From CAZJLP01 sp964546955 (GTDB lineage Bacteria; Verrucomicrobiota; Verrucomicrobiia; Opitutales; Opitutaceae), in assembly GCA_964546955.1 (NCBI GenBank), contig CAZJLP010000036.1:1-54478 (forward strand): 54,478 nucleotides of DNA, read 5' to 3'. The notes below the pieces were generated by a model. That model made no database searches. It was not told where the DNA came from and was given only the letters and a program-made list of their open reading frames with translations. Shown here piece by piece: positions 25,044 through 33,396 of this stretch; positions within the stretch are counted from its first letter, which is position 1; every line of letters begins with the position of its first letter. The translations under genes were made by a program, and so were the position numbers.

Positions 25044-26675
25044 ATGCACGATGACGCGGAATGTTTGCGACGCTACAGCGAGACCGGAGACCAACAGGCC
25101 TTCGAGGCTTTCGTCCGCGCCAATGTGGATCTGGTCTACGCTGCAGCGTTTCGCCAGTGCCGCGGAGACCGGTCGCTGGCCCAGGACGTCACGCAGATCG
25201 TGTTCGCGGCAGCGGCGCGCAAAGCCCGCTTGCTCAGCACGCATCCGGTCGTACAGGGCTGGCTGTACCAGACGGCACGGTATGCCGCCCTCGATACGGT
25301 GCGCTCGCACCACCGGCGCCAGGCGCGAGAACAGGAAGCCGTCCGCATGAATCAAGCCTTGGACAACGAAGCTCCCGCGGAGGAATGGGAAAAAATCAGT
25401 CCGCAGCTCGATGAGCTGATTCAGCAGCTCAGCAAGGCCGATCGTCACGCGGTCGTCCTTCGCTACTTCGGCGGGCAAACCTTCGCGGAAATCGGCGCGA
25501 AGCTCGGTCTCTCGGAGGGAGGAGCCCGCATGCGGGTCGACCGGGCGCTCGACAAGTTGCGCGTTGCCCTGTCCCGCCGCGGCGTCGCCTCCACTTCAAT
25601 GGCGCTCGGAGCGCTGCTCGCGCAGCAGGGTGTCATGGCTGCTCCACCCGCAGTAATCTCGGTCGCGGCCGCTGCCGGCTTCGCTCTGCCCGCGGCAGGA
25701 GCCCTCACCGCCACCGCGACCCTCTTTCAATTTATGACCACTGCCAAAACCATTGCCACGGCCGCAACGGCGATCGCCGTTCTCGGCGCCGCCACGGCCA
25801 TCCATCAGACCCGCGCGGTCCAAACCGCCGAAAAAGCGCTCGCTGAAACGCGACTCGAGCTGGACGCGATCAGGCTCGAGCGTGAGAAGGAAAGGGCCGC
25901 TCTCGCCCGCCCTGCTCCCGCTCCGGCGAGCGCGGCCCAAACCGCGGCAGCAAGCCCCGCGGCCGCCGGCCCTGGCTCCTCCCCCGCGACGAGCCCCGGC
26001 GCGAAAGCCCCCGGTACCGGAGCGGCGGCCCGCGGGGACTCGGTGTGGGGAGCGGCGCTCGAGCTGCTCGGCAATCGGTCGATGCAACAGCAAACGTCGA
26101 TTCAGACAAAGTTCCGACTCGATGGACAGTACGCGGCTTTTTTCAAATGGCAGCAGCTGAGTCCGGCGCAGATTGACCAGCTGAAAGGACTGCTGGTCGA
26201 GAAGCAGATGGTCGGATTCGACAGCATGGCGGCGGCACGCGATCAGGGGATCGATCACCGGACCAATCCGCAGGGTTTCTTTCAGGCGATGGCGGCGAGC
26301 GCGAAAATGGTGGATGACCAGGTCGCGGCGCTTTTGGGGACCGACGGATACAGCCATTTTCAGCAGTATGAAAAGACCATTCCGGCGCGAAACACGGCTG
26401 CGCTCCTGCAACAGGCGCTGAGCTATACGCCGACCCCGCTCACCGATGCCCAGACCGAATCGGTCATCACGGCACTGGCCCAGCACGGCAAACCCTTCAT
26501 GCGGTCCGACAACCCCTTTGCCGTGCTGAATGGCGACCTCGGCGTGGTGAAAATCTCCGAACAGGGAGAGAAGCAGCTGCAGACCGTACTCACCCCGCCG
26601 CAGCTCGCGGCACTCAAGTACGCCGTGGAGCAGCAGCAACAGCTCGGCAACGCACGGCAGAACATGGGGCGGTGA
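25044..26675 (+). CDS. Membrane-anchored ECF-like sigma factor with LTXXQ/Spy-like C-terminal domain (S2)
   Basis: ATG at 25044 (MHDDAECLRRY) has AAGGG upstream and matches the N-termini of its paralogs; the longer frame is rejected. The product is 543 residues: sigma2 about 15-90 (AQDVTQIVFAAAARKA), sigma4 about 125-175 (ADRHAVVLRYFGGQTFAEIG), shared linker RRGVASTSMALGALL...AAPP, MTTAK and a TM helix about 235-253, coiled coil about 258-286, Ala/Pro linker 287-330, and a helical tail 333-543. The tail has three LTXXQ-like motifs (LSPAQIDQLKGLL; LTDAQTESVITAL; LTPPQLAALKY), reminiscent of the Spy/CpxP periplasmic sensor-chaperone fold. The closest tail relative in the window is that of S5. 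Two repeat copies flank the gene. Confidence 0.88.
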   Translation: MHDDAECLRRYSETGDQQAFEAFVRANVDLVYAAAFRQCRGDRSLAQDVTQIVFAAAARKARLLSTHPVVQGWLYQTARYAALDTVRSHHRRQAREQEAVRMNQALDNEAPAEEWEKISPQLDELIQQLSKADRHAVVLRYFGGQTFAEIGAKLGLSEGGARMRVDRALDKLRVALSRRGVASTSMALGALLAQQGVMAAPPAVISVAAAAGFALPAAGALTATATLFQFMTTAKTIATAATAIAVLGAATAIHQTRAVQTAEKALAETRLELDAIRLEREKERAALARPAPAPASAAQTAAASPAAAGPGSSPATSPGAKAPGTGAAARGDSVWGAALELLGNRSMQQQTSIQTKFRLDGQYAAFFKWQQLSPAQIDQLKGLLVEKQMVGFDSMAAARDQGIDHRTNPQGFFQAMAASAKMVDDQVAALLGTDGYSHFQQYEKTIPARNTAALLQQALSYTPTPLTDAQTESVITALAQHGKPFMRSDNPFAVLNGDLGVVKISEQGEKQLQTVLTPPQLAALKYAVEQQQQLGNARQNMGR

Positions 26676-26744
26676 TCTGCGTCGGTATTACAGCATGCGG
26701 GCCGCAAACATCGCAGTGATGCCTCGCTTTGCTGTCCACGGAAA

Positions 26745-26775
26745 AGCTACTTTTAGCTTGTCCCTTAATCCGGTC
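26745..26775 (+). repeat. TAGCCTGTCCC repeat, copy 2
   Basis: Reads GCTACTTTTAGCTTGTCCC, about 70 bp after the S2 stop. A further degenerate copy (ACCTGTTTTCGCCCGTCC) follows at about 26792-26815, next to the end of the molybdopterin gene. Confidence 0.75.
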
Positions 26776-26814
26776 TCTTAGTTTGGAGCAAACATAGACC
26801 TGTTTTCGCCCGTC

Positions 26815-27501
26815 CTAAGTGCCGGCCTGTTTGGTCAATGCGTGTGCAAATCGGCGGATGGTCGAGCCCACCAGCGGTCGGTAAATCGACCGGAGGAGCA
26901 CGGCTGGAATCCCACGTCCCCGTTCTTCTTCTGCGACGCGAGCACGTGGATGATCCATGAACGCGAAACCGGCCGCGCGATACGGCACGCGGGCGCGATG
27001 GCACTCGATCGCTGACAGATGCTTCACGTTTTTGTATCCGTAATGCTTCGGGGCGATCAGCCGAAGCGGAGCCCCGTGCGCGACGTCTAATGGCCGCCCG
27101 TCTAATCGATCCGCCAGCAGCACGTCGCCGTGCAACAGGTCGGCCAAGAGAAGACTCGTTACGTACCCATCTCGAGCTTTCAGCACGACGAAGTTACAGT
27201 CAGCAGCTGACGCGCAGCGGGGAAGAATCAATTGCCTCCATACGTCGGCGAACAACCATCCACTCCACCGCAAGCCCACGGCGGTCCAAGTGGTCACGCA
27301 ATGGAAGTCCGAACTCTGCTCGCGCCTCGGGATTGATTCGAGTTCCGGAACCCCTACGGTGCAGCTGGCCGCGCCCTCTCCACGGACCTCCAATGCCATT
27401 GATGAGAAATCTCGAGGGAATCGCCCGGCAAACTTCGGCAATCCGAATCGCGGAAAGTGCCCGATCACCCGCTGTCCAGGAGGAAGAGATTCCCGCTTCA
27501 C
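26815..27501 (-). CDS. Molybdopterin-dependent oxidoreductase (sulfite oxidase / YedY-like domain)
   Basis: The 228-residue product starts at GTG 27501. The core reads DFHCVTTWTAVGLRWSGW (Cys about 68), where the Cys is the molybdenum ligand in the sulfite-oxidase fold. ADLLHGDVLLADRLDGRPLD and HGAPLRLIAPKHYGYKNVKH (family: HGxPxRLxVPxxYGxKSxKW) confirm the PF00174-type domain. No Tat or Sec signal and no TM segment are visible, unlike MsrP, so it is probably cytosolic. It may act as a small sulfoxide- or sulfite-active enzyme; the substrate is unknown. It lies between two repeat-flanked sigma genes and runs opposite to both. Confidence 0.85.
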   Translation of the reverse strand: MKRESLPPGQRVIGHFPRFGLPKFAGRFPRDFSSMALEVRGEGAASCTVGVPELESIPRREQSSDFHCVTTWTAVGLRWSGWLFADVWRQLILPRCASAADCNFVVLKARDGYVTSLLLADLLHGDVLLADRLDGRPLDVAHGAPLRLIAPKHYGYKNVKHLSAIECHRARVPYRAAGFAFMDHPRARVAEEERGRGIPAVLLRSIYRPLVGSTIRRFAHALTKQAGT

Positions 27502-27559
27502 GTCCGGAGCGTGGTGTCACGTAGGGCCGGCTGCAAGCAAACCACTTTGCTCGAGGGGA

Positions 27560-27590
27560 TCTGTATTGAGCCTGTCCCTAATTCTCTGAG
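27560..27590 (+). repeat. TAGCCTGTCCC repeat, copy 3
   Basis: Reads CTGTATTGAGCCTGTCCCTA followed by ATTCT, in the intergenic space before sigma factor S3. Confidence 0.7.
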
Positions 27591-27673
27591 CCTTGCCTGA
27601 AGTTTCAGCGAATGCCCCGGGGCAGTTCGGGCACCGCGACGACCAGGGGGAATTGTAACCGCCCTCCCGACGA

Positions 27674-27704
27674 GGTTCTGTTTTAGCCTGGCCGTTTTCT
27701 GATC
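27674..27704 (+). repeat. TAGCCTGTCCC repeat, copy 4 (diverged)
   Basis: Reads TTCTGTTTTAGCCTGGCCG followed by TTTTCTGATC, about 95 bp upstream of S3. It is the second copy in the same intergenic region. Confidence 0.65.
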
Positions 27705-27796
27705 TACGGTGAGGCAAACGAGAGCGGCCATTCGGCAGTCTCTTTTTTCTCCGAACCTTGTGCGATTCTCGCGTTTGCTGCTGAATATAGATAAGC

Positions 27797-29260
27797 ATGA
27801 GCGACGACCGAGAGCTACTCCAACGATTCGCGCAGACTCGCGACGAAGCTAGTTTTGAGATCCTGGTGCGACGCTATATCGGCTTTGTCCACGCCATCAG
27901 TCGGCGCCGCCTGCGTGATCCCCACAGTGCCGACGATGCCACTCAGGCGGTCTTTATCGTTCTGGCCCGTAAAGCAGCCGAGGTCGCCCGCTCTCCCAGC
28001 GTCATGGGCTGGCTCCACCGATGCGCCTGTTATGAAACCCTCAATCTCATGCGCGCTCAAGCCAACCGCACCGCCCGTGAAACCGCCGCAGCCGAACTCG
28101 GTACGATCTTGCCTCAGCCTTCGCCCGATGCCGGTGCGTTGGAGGCTGTTCTGGATGACGCGGTCAGTCAGCTCTCTGACGGCGACCGCAACGCGCTGCT
28201 TGCACGGTTCTTCTCCGGACATTCCTACGCGCAAATTGGCTCGACTCTCCGGCTGACCGAAAACGCGGCGCGCATGCGAGTAGACCGCGCCCTAGAAAAA
28301 TTGCGCATTCACCTTTGTCGCAAAGGCATCACCTCCACAGTTGCCGCGCTCGCCGCCGCGCTTCCCGCCTGTGCCGCCACACCGGTGGCATCGGGAGTAG
28401 TCTCAACGATCACCGCGGCTTCCATCACCAGCGTCGCCGCAGCCGCCGGCACATCCAGCATTTTTGCACTTATGAGCACCGCTAAAATCGTCACGGGAAC
28501 CATCGCCGTCGCAGCCCTTGCGGGCTTGTTCTACCAACTGCACCGGACAAACGAGATCGAAAGCCAGCTCGTCGCGCTTCGAGCGGAGCTCGCGCAAGCC
28601 GTCCGGCAGGTCCAACTACCCGAGCGTCAAAACGAGACAGCCCCCCTCGTGGCGGCCGCCGCTCCGGATCGATCGGAACGCCCGCTGCAATCCCCTGCTT
28701 CAACCGTTCCTCCGTCCGCACCCCGACCCGGTATCACGCCCAAACCACCGGCGGGTTGGATACAGAATGGAAGTGCGAATAACCTCTACGAAGTCGGAGT
28801 GGACGAAACGGAACGGTGGGGCGGCATGCCAAGTGCGTATGCCAAGTCGACCGGAGAGGCCGACGGAAAATTCGGAGGAATCATGCAGAGCATCTCTGCC
28901 GATACCTACCGTAACCAACGTGTCCGCCTAACGGGTTGGATCAAGACGGAGAACGCCGAGAAAGGGGCGCATCTCTGGATGCGCGTCGATGGAGAAAGCG
29001 GAGGTTCTGTCGCTTTCGACAATATGGCCAACCGAGCTCCCAAGGGCACCACGGACTGGGACGAATATTCTGTGGTGCTCGATGTTCCGGCCAACTCGAG
29101 AAAGCTGAACTACGGCTTCTTTGTCTCCGGGAAAGGAAAGATGTGGGTCAACGGCATCACGATCACTCCTGTCGGCGCGGAAGTCCCTTCCACCGCCCTT
29201 GAAATCCCGCAGCCGAAAACTCCGGTGAATCTGGGCTTCAAGCCGCAAGCACCGAATTAG
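27797..29260 (+). CDS. Membrane-anchored ECF-like sigma factor with beta-sandwich C-terminal domain (S3)
   Basis: The 487-residue product has sigma2 about 13-90 (DDATQAVFIVLARKAAEVAR), sigma4 about 120-172 (ARFFSGHSYAQIGSTLRLTE), linker RKGITSTVAALAAALP, MSTAK and a TM helix about 231-247, a coiled coil about 252-275 and a Pro-rich spacer. The tail domain (about 319-470) has GWIQNGSANNLYEVGVDETE, AHLWMRVDGESGG, FDNMANRAPKGTTDWDEYSV and MWVNGITITPVG. I recall the same jelly-roll-like domain at the C-terminus of various bacterial regulators and exported proteins; it is galactose-binding-like in pattern. It probably binds an extracytoplasmic ligand. It is flanked by repeats upstream and, beyond the rhodanese gene, downstream. 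Confidence 0.87.
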   Translation: MSDDRELLQRFAQTRDEASFEILVRRYIGFVHAISRRRLRDPHSADDATQAVFIVLARKAAEVARSPSVMGWLHRCACYETLNLMRAQANRTARETAAAELGTILPQPSPDAGALEAVLDDAVSQLSDGDRNALLARFFSGHSYAQIGSTLRLTENAARMRVDRALEKLRIHLCRKGITSTVAALAAALPACAATPVASGVVSTITAASITSVAAAAGTSSIFALMSTAKIVTGTIAVAALAGLFYQLHRTNEIESQLVALRAELAQAVRQVQLPERQNETAPLVAAAAPDRSERPLQSPASTVPPSAPRPGITPKPPAGWIQNGSANNLYEVGVDETERWGGMPSAYAKSTGEADGKFGGIMQSISADTYRNQRVRLTGWIKTENAEKGAHLWMRVDGESGGSVAFDNMANRAPKGTTDWDEYSVVLDVPANSRKLNYGFFVSGKGKMWVNGITITPVGAEVPSTALEIPQPKTPVNLGFKPQAPN

Positions 29261-29372
29261 GAATTGTCGCCCGCGACAGAATGCTTTGGTCCTGCTGCCA
29301 AGGTTCGCCAGTTCCACCTACAGACTGGTCATCGTTATGCCCACCCCTGTTCTTAATATCTTATTCTGAACC

Positions 29373-29780
29373 TTAAGGCTGCCGGACAGGCAGCCCAGCC
29401 TCTTTCCACGCGGCGAAGCCGCCCGCGTTGGCTGTCGTGAAACCTTCCTTGGCTAGGACGGCAGCGGCGATCTCGGAGCGATTGCCGGTGCGGCAATAGA
29501 GAATCAGCTCCCGGCCGCGATTTTTTTCCAAAAATGCGTTCCAGTCTTTCCGCTCGCCGCGCAAATCGCTTAAAGAAAGCAGCTGGGCCGGAGCCGCCAC
29601 CCCCTCCGTCCATTCCTTCGGCTCCCGGACATCGATCAGCACCGCCTTGCCTTCCTCCACCCGTCGCGCCGCTTCCTGTGGCGAAATTTTCGGCGCCCCC
29701 GCCGAGGAGGCCCCCTGAAGAGCAGCGACCACGGCCAGTCCGGCCAACCACAGAAAAGCGAGCGCGATCACGGGTTTCAT
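29373..29780 (-). CDS. Membrane-anchored or exported rhodanese-like protein
   Basis: ATG at 29780 gives 135 residues starting with a hydrophobic signal/anchor (PVIALAFLWLAGLAVVAAL). The rhodanese domain follows: ISPQEAARRVEEGKAVLIDV, REPKEW, then the active loop LYCRTGNRS (catalytic Cys) and GGFAAWKEAGLPV. It transfers sulfane sulfur or acts as a periplasmic redox or sulfur-handling protein. An upstream in-frame extension lacks conservation and is rejected. Confidence 0.9.
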   Translation of the reverse strand: MKPVIALAFLWLAGLAVVAALQGASSAGAPKISPQEAARRVEEGKAVLIDVREPKEWTEGVAAPAQLLSLSDLRGERKDWNAFLEKNRGRELILYCRTGNRSEIAAAVLAKEGFTTANAGGFAAWKEAGLPVRQP

Positions 29781-29900
29781 AAGAAAAGCGTACCGACTTC
29801 GCCCGAAAACGCGAGTCGCACACGCGCCGGTCGGATCATCGGCCACCGACCCTCGACGTTCTCCTGCGGTTCAACCCTTCGGGTCGCCGCCCTGCCTGGA

Positions 29901-29932
29901 CAGCTACTTTTAGCCTGTCCCTTATTCCGGTC
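29901..29932 (+). repeat. TAGCCTGTCCC repeat, copy 5
   Basis: Reads CAGCTACTTTTAGCCTGTCC then CTTATTCCGGTC, and is followed directly by the second element at 29934-30027. Confidence 0.8.
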
Positions 29933-29933
29933 C

Positions 29934-30027
29934 TGAAACACCCAGGTGCAAGTTTGCTTCTGTCCGTCAATCGGGCCAACCCAGTTCGACCCCGCCCGAT
30001 CGGCCCCGACAACTCCTAGCACCAAAC
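29934..30027 (+). repeat. Second repeat element, copy A
   Basis: About 90 bp shared with 41368-41460: TGAAACACC at the left end, GTTTGCTTCTGTCCGTCAA in the middle, and CGGCCCCGA then ACTCC at the right. Shorter relatives lie at 48061-48100 and 52626-52672. In both full copies a minus-strand terminator follows, and here the 3' end of a secreted-protein gene. Confidence 0.75.
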
Positions 30028-30057
30028 AATAAACTCCAACTCCGACCGGCTTGCACG

Positions 30058-30079
30058 AAAAACGCCCTGTTTAGGGCGC
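30058..30079 (-). terminator. Intrinsic terminator of the Ig-like secreted protein gene
   Basis: On the minus strand CGCCCT/AGGGCG arms with a 4-nt loop are followed by TTTTT. The TAA stop of the gene (30071-30073) lies within the hairpin, and the same arrangement recurs at 41537-41559. Confidence 0.75.
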
Positions 30080-30468
30080 CCCGTTTGCGTAGTTGATTTT
30101 TCGCGGAACCGTCCCGTCACCAGCCGACGTAAAACGAGTGGACGCCAAGGTGACGTTGGAAGCTGCATCTCGCACTTCGGTCTCAACGACGTAGGTGCCG
30201 GCTTCCAATTCGAGGTTCATCGTGATGTTGCCGTAGTAGCCATACGCGACCTGAGATTCGGTGACGTAACCGTTAGGTTTCGTGATCCACACGGTTATCG
30301 AGGCCAGGTCGCCATCATTATCTGCGGCATCGACAAAGACCTCGCCCGTCGATCCGGGGGCGGGATATTCGGGCAGGGAGAAGGTGATTCCAGGCGCGGC
30401 CGCTTGCGCGGAGCATATCCCCAGCAGAGCTGCGAAAAACGCAGTGGTAAGGCAGGAATCTTTTTCAT
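30071..30468 (-). pseudogene. Secreted Ig-like domain protein, apparent frameshift in the signal peptide
   Basis: ATG 30468 starts MKKIPAL, but that frame then continues with nonsense. The frame one base off carries TTAFFAALLGICSAQAAAPG, a perfect signal-peptide core, and a mature Ig-like domain (ITFSLPEYPAPGSTGEVFVD; AADNDGDLASITVWI; LELEAGTYVVETEVRD). Adding one base at about 30446-30451 would join them into a normal signal peptide and a protein of about 132 residues. Either the gene is inactivated or the sequence has an indel. The mature part would be an exported beta-sandwich protein of unknown role. Confidence 0.6.
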
Positions 30469-30748
30469 GATGTTGTGAGGTTACGGCAACGCACGGGTAC
30501 GTAGTTCGCGTTACATACAGAAGGGAATCCGCCACGTCGCCGTGTTGATCGAAGCCAACCCAAGATCGTCATCCACATAATTTTTACCCCGGTAGAAGGG
30601 CGCCCACCCTGCCGGTAACCGCCGCCTGCTTCGAGGACGGGGTCGCCTCCGCCCAGAGGCGCGATTTCAGACACCGGTGTCAAAGGCAATCTTTACAGGC
30701 ATCGGTCAAATACGATACCGCTAGTGACCGAGCCGAAACGCGACTGAC

Positions 30749-31099
30749 ATGTTTGCTGATCACGACACTTACATTGCCAAGGCTCCGGAAGAGCTCCGCC
30801 CTTTGCTGGTCCGATTACGCGCTCAACTCGCCCGCACGCTGCCTGACGCTGAAGAAATTATCGCCTACAAGATGCCCGGGTTCAGGATCGGAAAATCAAT
30901 CATCGCGGGCTATGCCGCGTTCAGCAAGCAGTGCGGCCTCTATCTCGCGCCTTCCGCGATCAAGTCCCACGCCGGCGACATCGCCGCGGCAGGGCTCAAG
31001 TGCACTAAGACCGGTGTCACTTTCTCGCCGGCTAATCCTATCCCTGACGCGCTCGTCAAGAAACTCGCCCTGGCTTCGAGAAGGGATCAAATCGCCTGA
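30749..31099 (+). CDS. DUF1801 (YdhG-like) protein
   Basis: The 116-residue product has RLRAQLARTLPDAEEIIAYK, MPGFRIGKSIIAGYAAFSKQ and CGLYLAPSAI, typical of the small alpha/beta DUF1801/YdhG family (structurally related to YjbR/frataxin-like proteins). No enzymatic role is established. It is a common single-gene accessory. It stands alone, followed by repeat copy 6. Confidence 0.88.
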   Translation: MFADHDTYIAKAPEELRPLLVRLRAQLARTLPDAEEIIAYKMPGFRIGKSIIAGYAAFSKQCGLYLAPSAIKSHAGDIAAAGLKCTKTGVTFSPANPIPDALVKKLALASRRDQIA

Positions 31100-31573
31100 G
31101 CACACCGGTTCGGGAGCGCGTTCTCCGATGACGCTGCCAGATCGTGCTCGGAGTTACTTCGCTCCAAACGACGTGGTTGTCGGTTCGAGTCCGCCCCTCT
31201 CCAACATCACGGCATCAGGCAGCTGTTTTTAGCCTGTCTCTAATTCTGGTCGGGCTCCGCGCGTTTGCGTCCTATGTGACTCGTCAAGGGAAGGCCGCCC
31301 TGCCGGGCGTGTAGTATATGCCATTTGTCATCCCCCACGGATCACATGCCTGACGGATTGACCCGAAGGTCGCGCCGCCGTTTCTACCACGCCGAAGCGT
31401 TCCCCCGGAAGTCGCGCTTCCCTACGCGATTCATTCATCGCCCCCACCCCAGTCACGCCGCAGGGCCCACCCCAAAGTCAGTCCTTCCCCTCTGGATTCA
31501 ATTTAGTGGGTAACGGCTAGCGGTCGTCGGCCTCCTGCTAACCCCTGTCCCGTCACCCACCCTTGTTACTCCC
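31100..31573. other. Intergenic region with repeat copy 6
   Basis: This 474-bp stretch holds repeat copy 6 (31220-31251) and otherwise no supported gene. A 62-codon frame at 31325 is basic, His/Pro-rich and looks spurious. The promoter of the RICIN-domain gene should lie near its end. Confidence 0.5.
31220..31251 (+). repeat. TAGCCTGTCCC repeat, copy 6
   Basis: Reads AGCTGTTTTTAGCCTGTCTC then TAATTCTGGTC; a near-consensus copy between the DUF1801 and RICIN-domain genes. Confidence 0.85.
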
Positions 31574-33244
31574 ATGATCAAGAAATTATCACTACCTACC
31601 TTTGTGCTGGCCCTGGCACTTTGTTTGTCGGGCGCAAGCCCTCACGCGCGGGCTGCTTTCGTCATCGACAGCCTGAGCGGTGATATCACGCAGAACGAGC
31701 TCAACAACTTCGTCAGCACCATCGCCGGCATGACCCCGCCCGAAAACAACTGGGGCAACGCCATGGCGATCCACGGCACCGCACCCTCCGGCATGCGCAA
31801 GATGTATGAATCCACCCGCGACATCAACATCCTGAATCACTACATCCGGTTCTGCGACAAGATGCTGTCCCGGCGCAACGACCTGCCCGGCGGCGAGAGG
31901 CGCACGATGTGGGAAGGGACGATCGCCCCGGTCTGGCCCAACAAGCGCCCGGACGAAACCTTTCCTGGCTACGCCGGATGCGAAAGCGGCATGGTTGCCG
32001 GCTATATTGCGTCGTGCGCGTTGCTGATCTACGAGAACCGCGCCATCTGGAACAACACGATCCCGGACGGCAATCCCAACGGCTACGGGGCGACCTACAA
32101 GGCGCGCGCGGACAAATACCTCACTGAGGTCGACTACGTCTGCAATAACTACATCTCGAAGTGGTTCATCAACGCATCCACGCGCCGTGTCCAGAAACCC
32201 TCCGACCCCCGCTGGGCCAGCAATGCCGGAAATCAATCCTGCACCGCGTGGAACCGCCAGTGGCTGTTCGTCATGCCATATCTTTATTCTGCGCAGTGCC
32301 ACGACCTCCGCGGCACCGCCCCGAGCCACCTGGCCACCTTCAAGGACGTGGTGAGGCAATTCGCCGCATGGTTCGTCGCCCCCTATCCCAGCGGCGGCGG
32401 CGTCTACTCAACCTCTGGCGGCCGCAACGTAGTGAAATGGTACTACGAGGTCCCGACCGACCAGCACATCGAAAACATCGGCCACGCCCAGCACGACGTC
32501 CATGGACTGTTCGAGTGCTTCCAGTCGGCCTACAGCAATGTCACGGCCGCGCAGATGCAGGTGTATGCGGACACGACTCAATATATCATCAACAAGGGAG
32601 CCACCAACGCCTGGGCCGGTAACGTGGACGGCACAGGAACCGCCACCACCAGCCTAAAAACCGACTTCCTCTGGTTCGCCCAATGGAACCGCCCGCTCTA
32701 TCAGATGATCGCGCAGTCCAACATCGACGCCAACCAGCTCAACAACAAGGAAGGCTGCAAAAACGTCGGCTACATCCTCTACATGAAGCGCTGGCTGCAC
32801 CGGCACTCCTTCAGCGGAAACTATAGCATCGTCGCGCGCCACAGCGGGCTCAGCGTCAACGTGAGCGGCAGCTCGATCGCCGACGGCAGCCAGATCATCC
32901 AGTGGCCTTACGGTGGAGGCAGCAACCAGAAGTGGCAGCTCGTCTCTCTGGGCGGCGGCGATTTCTGGCTGCGGGCCGTCCACAGCAGCAAGGCGCTCGT
33001 CATTCAGAGTGCGTCGACGGCAAACGGCGGGCTGGCCGTCCAATGGGGTTATTCCGGGGGCAACAATCGCAATGACGAATGGCGGTTGGATTATCTGCCC
33101 GATGGCTACTATCGGCTCGTGAATCGTCACAGCGGAAAGGTGCTGGAGGTTCCCGGCGGCTCCACCATCAATGGCACCCAACTCGGCCAATGGACGTGGG
33201 CAGCGGTCAACCACCAGCAGTTCCAGTTCATCAGCGTGCCCTGA
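31574..33244 (+). CDS. Secreted carbohydrate-active protein: helical toroid domain plus RICIN-type lectin
   Basis: The 556-residue protein has a signal peptide (LPTFVLALALCLSGASPHARA). A large alpha-helical domain (about 28-410) carries conserved aromatic/His clusters (WNRQWLFVMPYLYSAQCHDL; HIENIGHAQHDVHGLFECF). It resembles the (alpha/alpha)-toroid architecture of polysaccharide lyases and glycosidases. The C-terminal beta-trefoil lectin (about 418-556) shows three QxW-type repeats (NQKWQLVS, NDEWRLDY, HQQFQFIS) and IVARHSGLSVNVSG-like units. It probably binds and degrades a polysaccharide outside the cell. The exact enzyme family is not identified. It is bounded by repeat copies 6 and 7. 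Confidence 0.78.
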   Translation: MIKKLSLPTFVLALALCLSGASPHARAAFVIDSLSGDITQNELNNFVSTIAGMTPPENNWGNAMAIHGTAPSGMRKMYESTRDINILNHYIRFCDKMLSRRNDLPGGERRTMWEGTIAPVWPNKRPDETFPGYAGCESGMVAGYIASCALLIYENRAIWNNTIPDGNPNGYGATYKARADKYLTEVDYVCNNYISKWFINASTRRVQKPSDPRWASNAGNQSCTAWNRQWLFVMPYLYSAQCHDLRGTAPSHLATFKDVVRQFAAWFVAPYPSGGGVYSTSGGRNVVKWYYEVPTDQHIENIGHAQHDVHGLFECFQSAYSNVTAAQMQVYADTTQYIINKGATNAWAGNVDGTGTATTSLKTDFLWFAQWNRPLYQMIAQSNIDANQLNNKEGCKNVGYILYMKRWLHRHSFSGNYSIVARHSGLSVNVSGSSIADGSQIIQWPYGGGSNQKWQLVSLGGGDFWLRAVHSSKALVIQSASTANGGLAVQWGYSGGNNRNDEWRLDYLPDGYYRLVNRHSGKVLEVPGGSTINGTQLGQWTWAAVNHQQFQFISVP

Positions 33245-33303
33245 TCGGCAGCGCGCTCCACTGCACCACGTCGACGCGGACGTCCGTCGTCCGCGTTCAT
33301 GAC

Positions 33304-33334
33304 CAGCTGTTTTAGCCTGTCCCTGATTCTGGTC
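33304..33334 (+). repeat. TAGCCTGTCCC repeat, copy 7
   Basis: Reads CAGCTGTTTTAGCCTGTCCC then TGATTCTGGTC, about 60 bp after the RICIN-domain gene. Confidence 0.85.
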
Positions 33335-33396
33335 CCTCACGAGCGCGGCCGTTGAAGCATGAAGCCCCACTCTGGGCGCGATGGGTCGTCTCTGGG

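Noticed and set aside
25596..26639. 347-codon minus-strand frame opposite S2
   Set aside because: Shadow of the sigma factor gene; composition and lack of motifs argue against coding.
33079..33315. Small plus-strand frame overlapping the end of the RICIN gene
   Set aside because: Out-of-frame shadow of the lectin domain.
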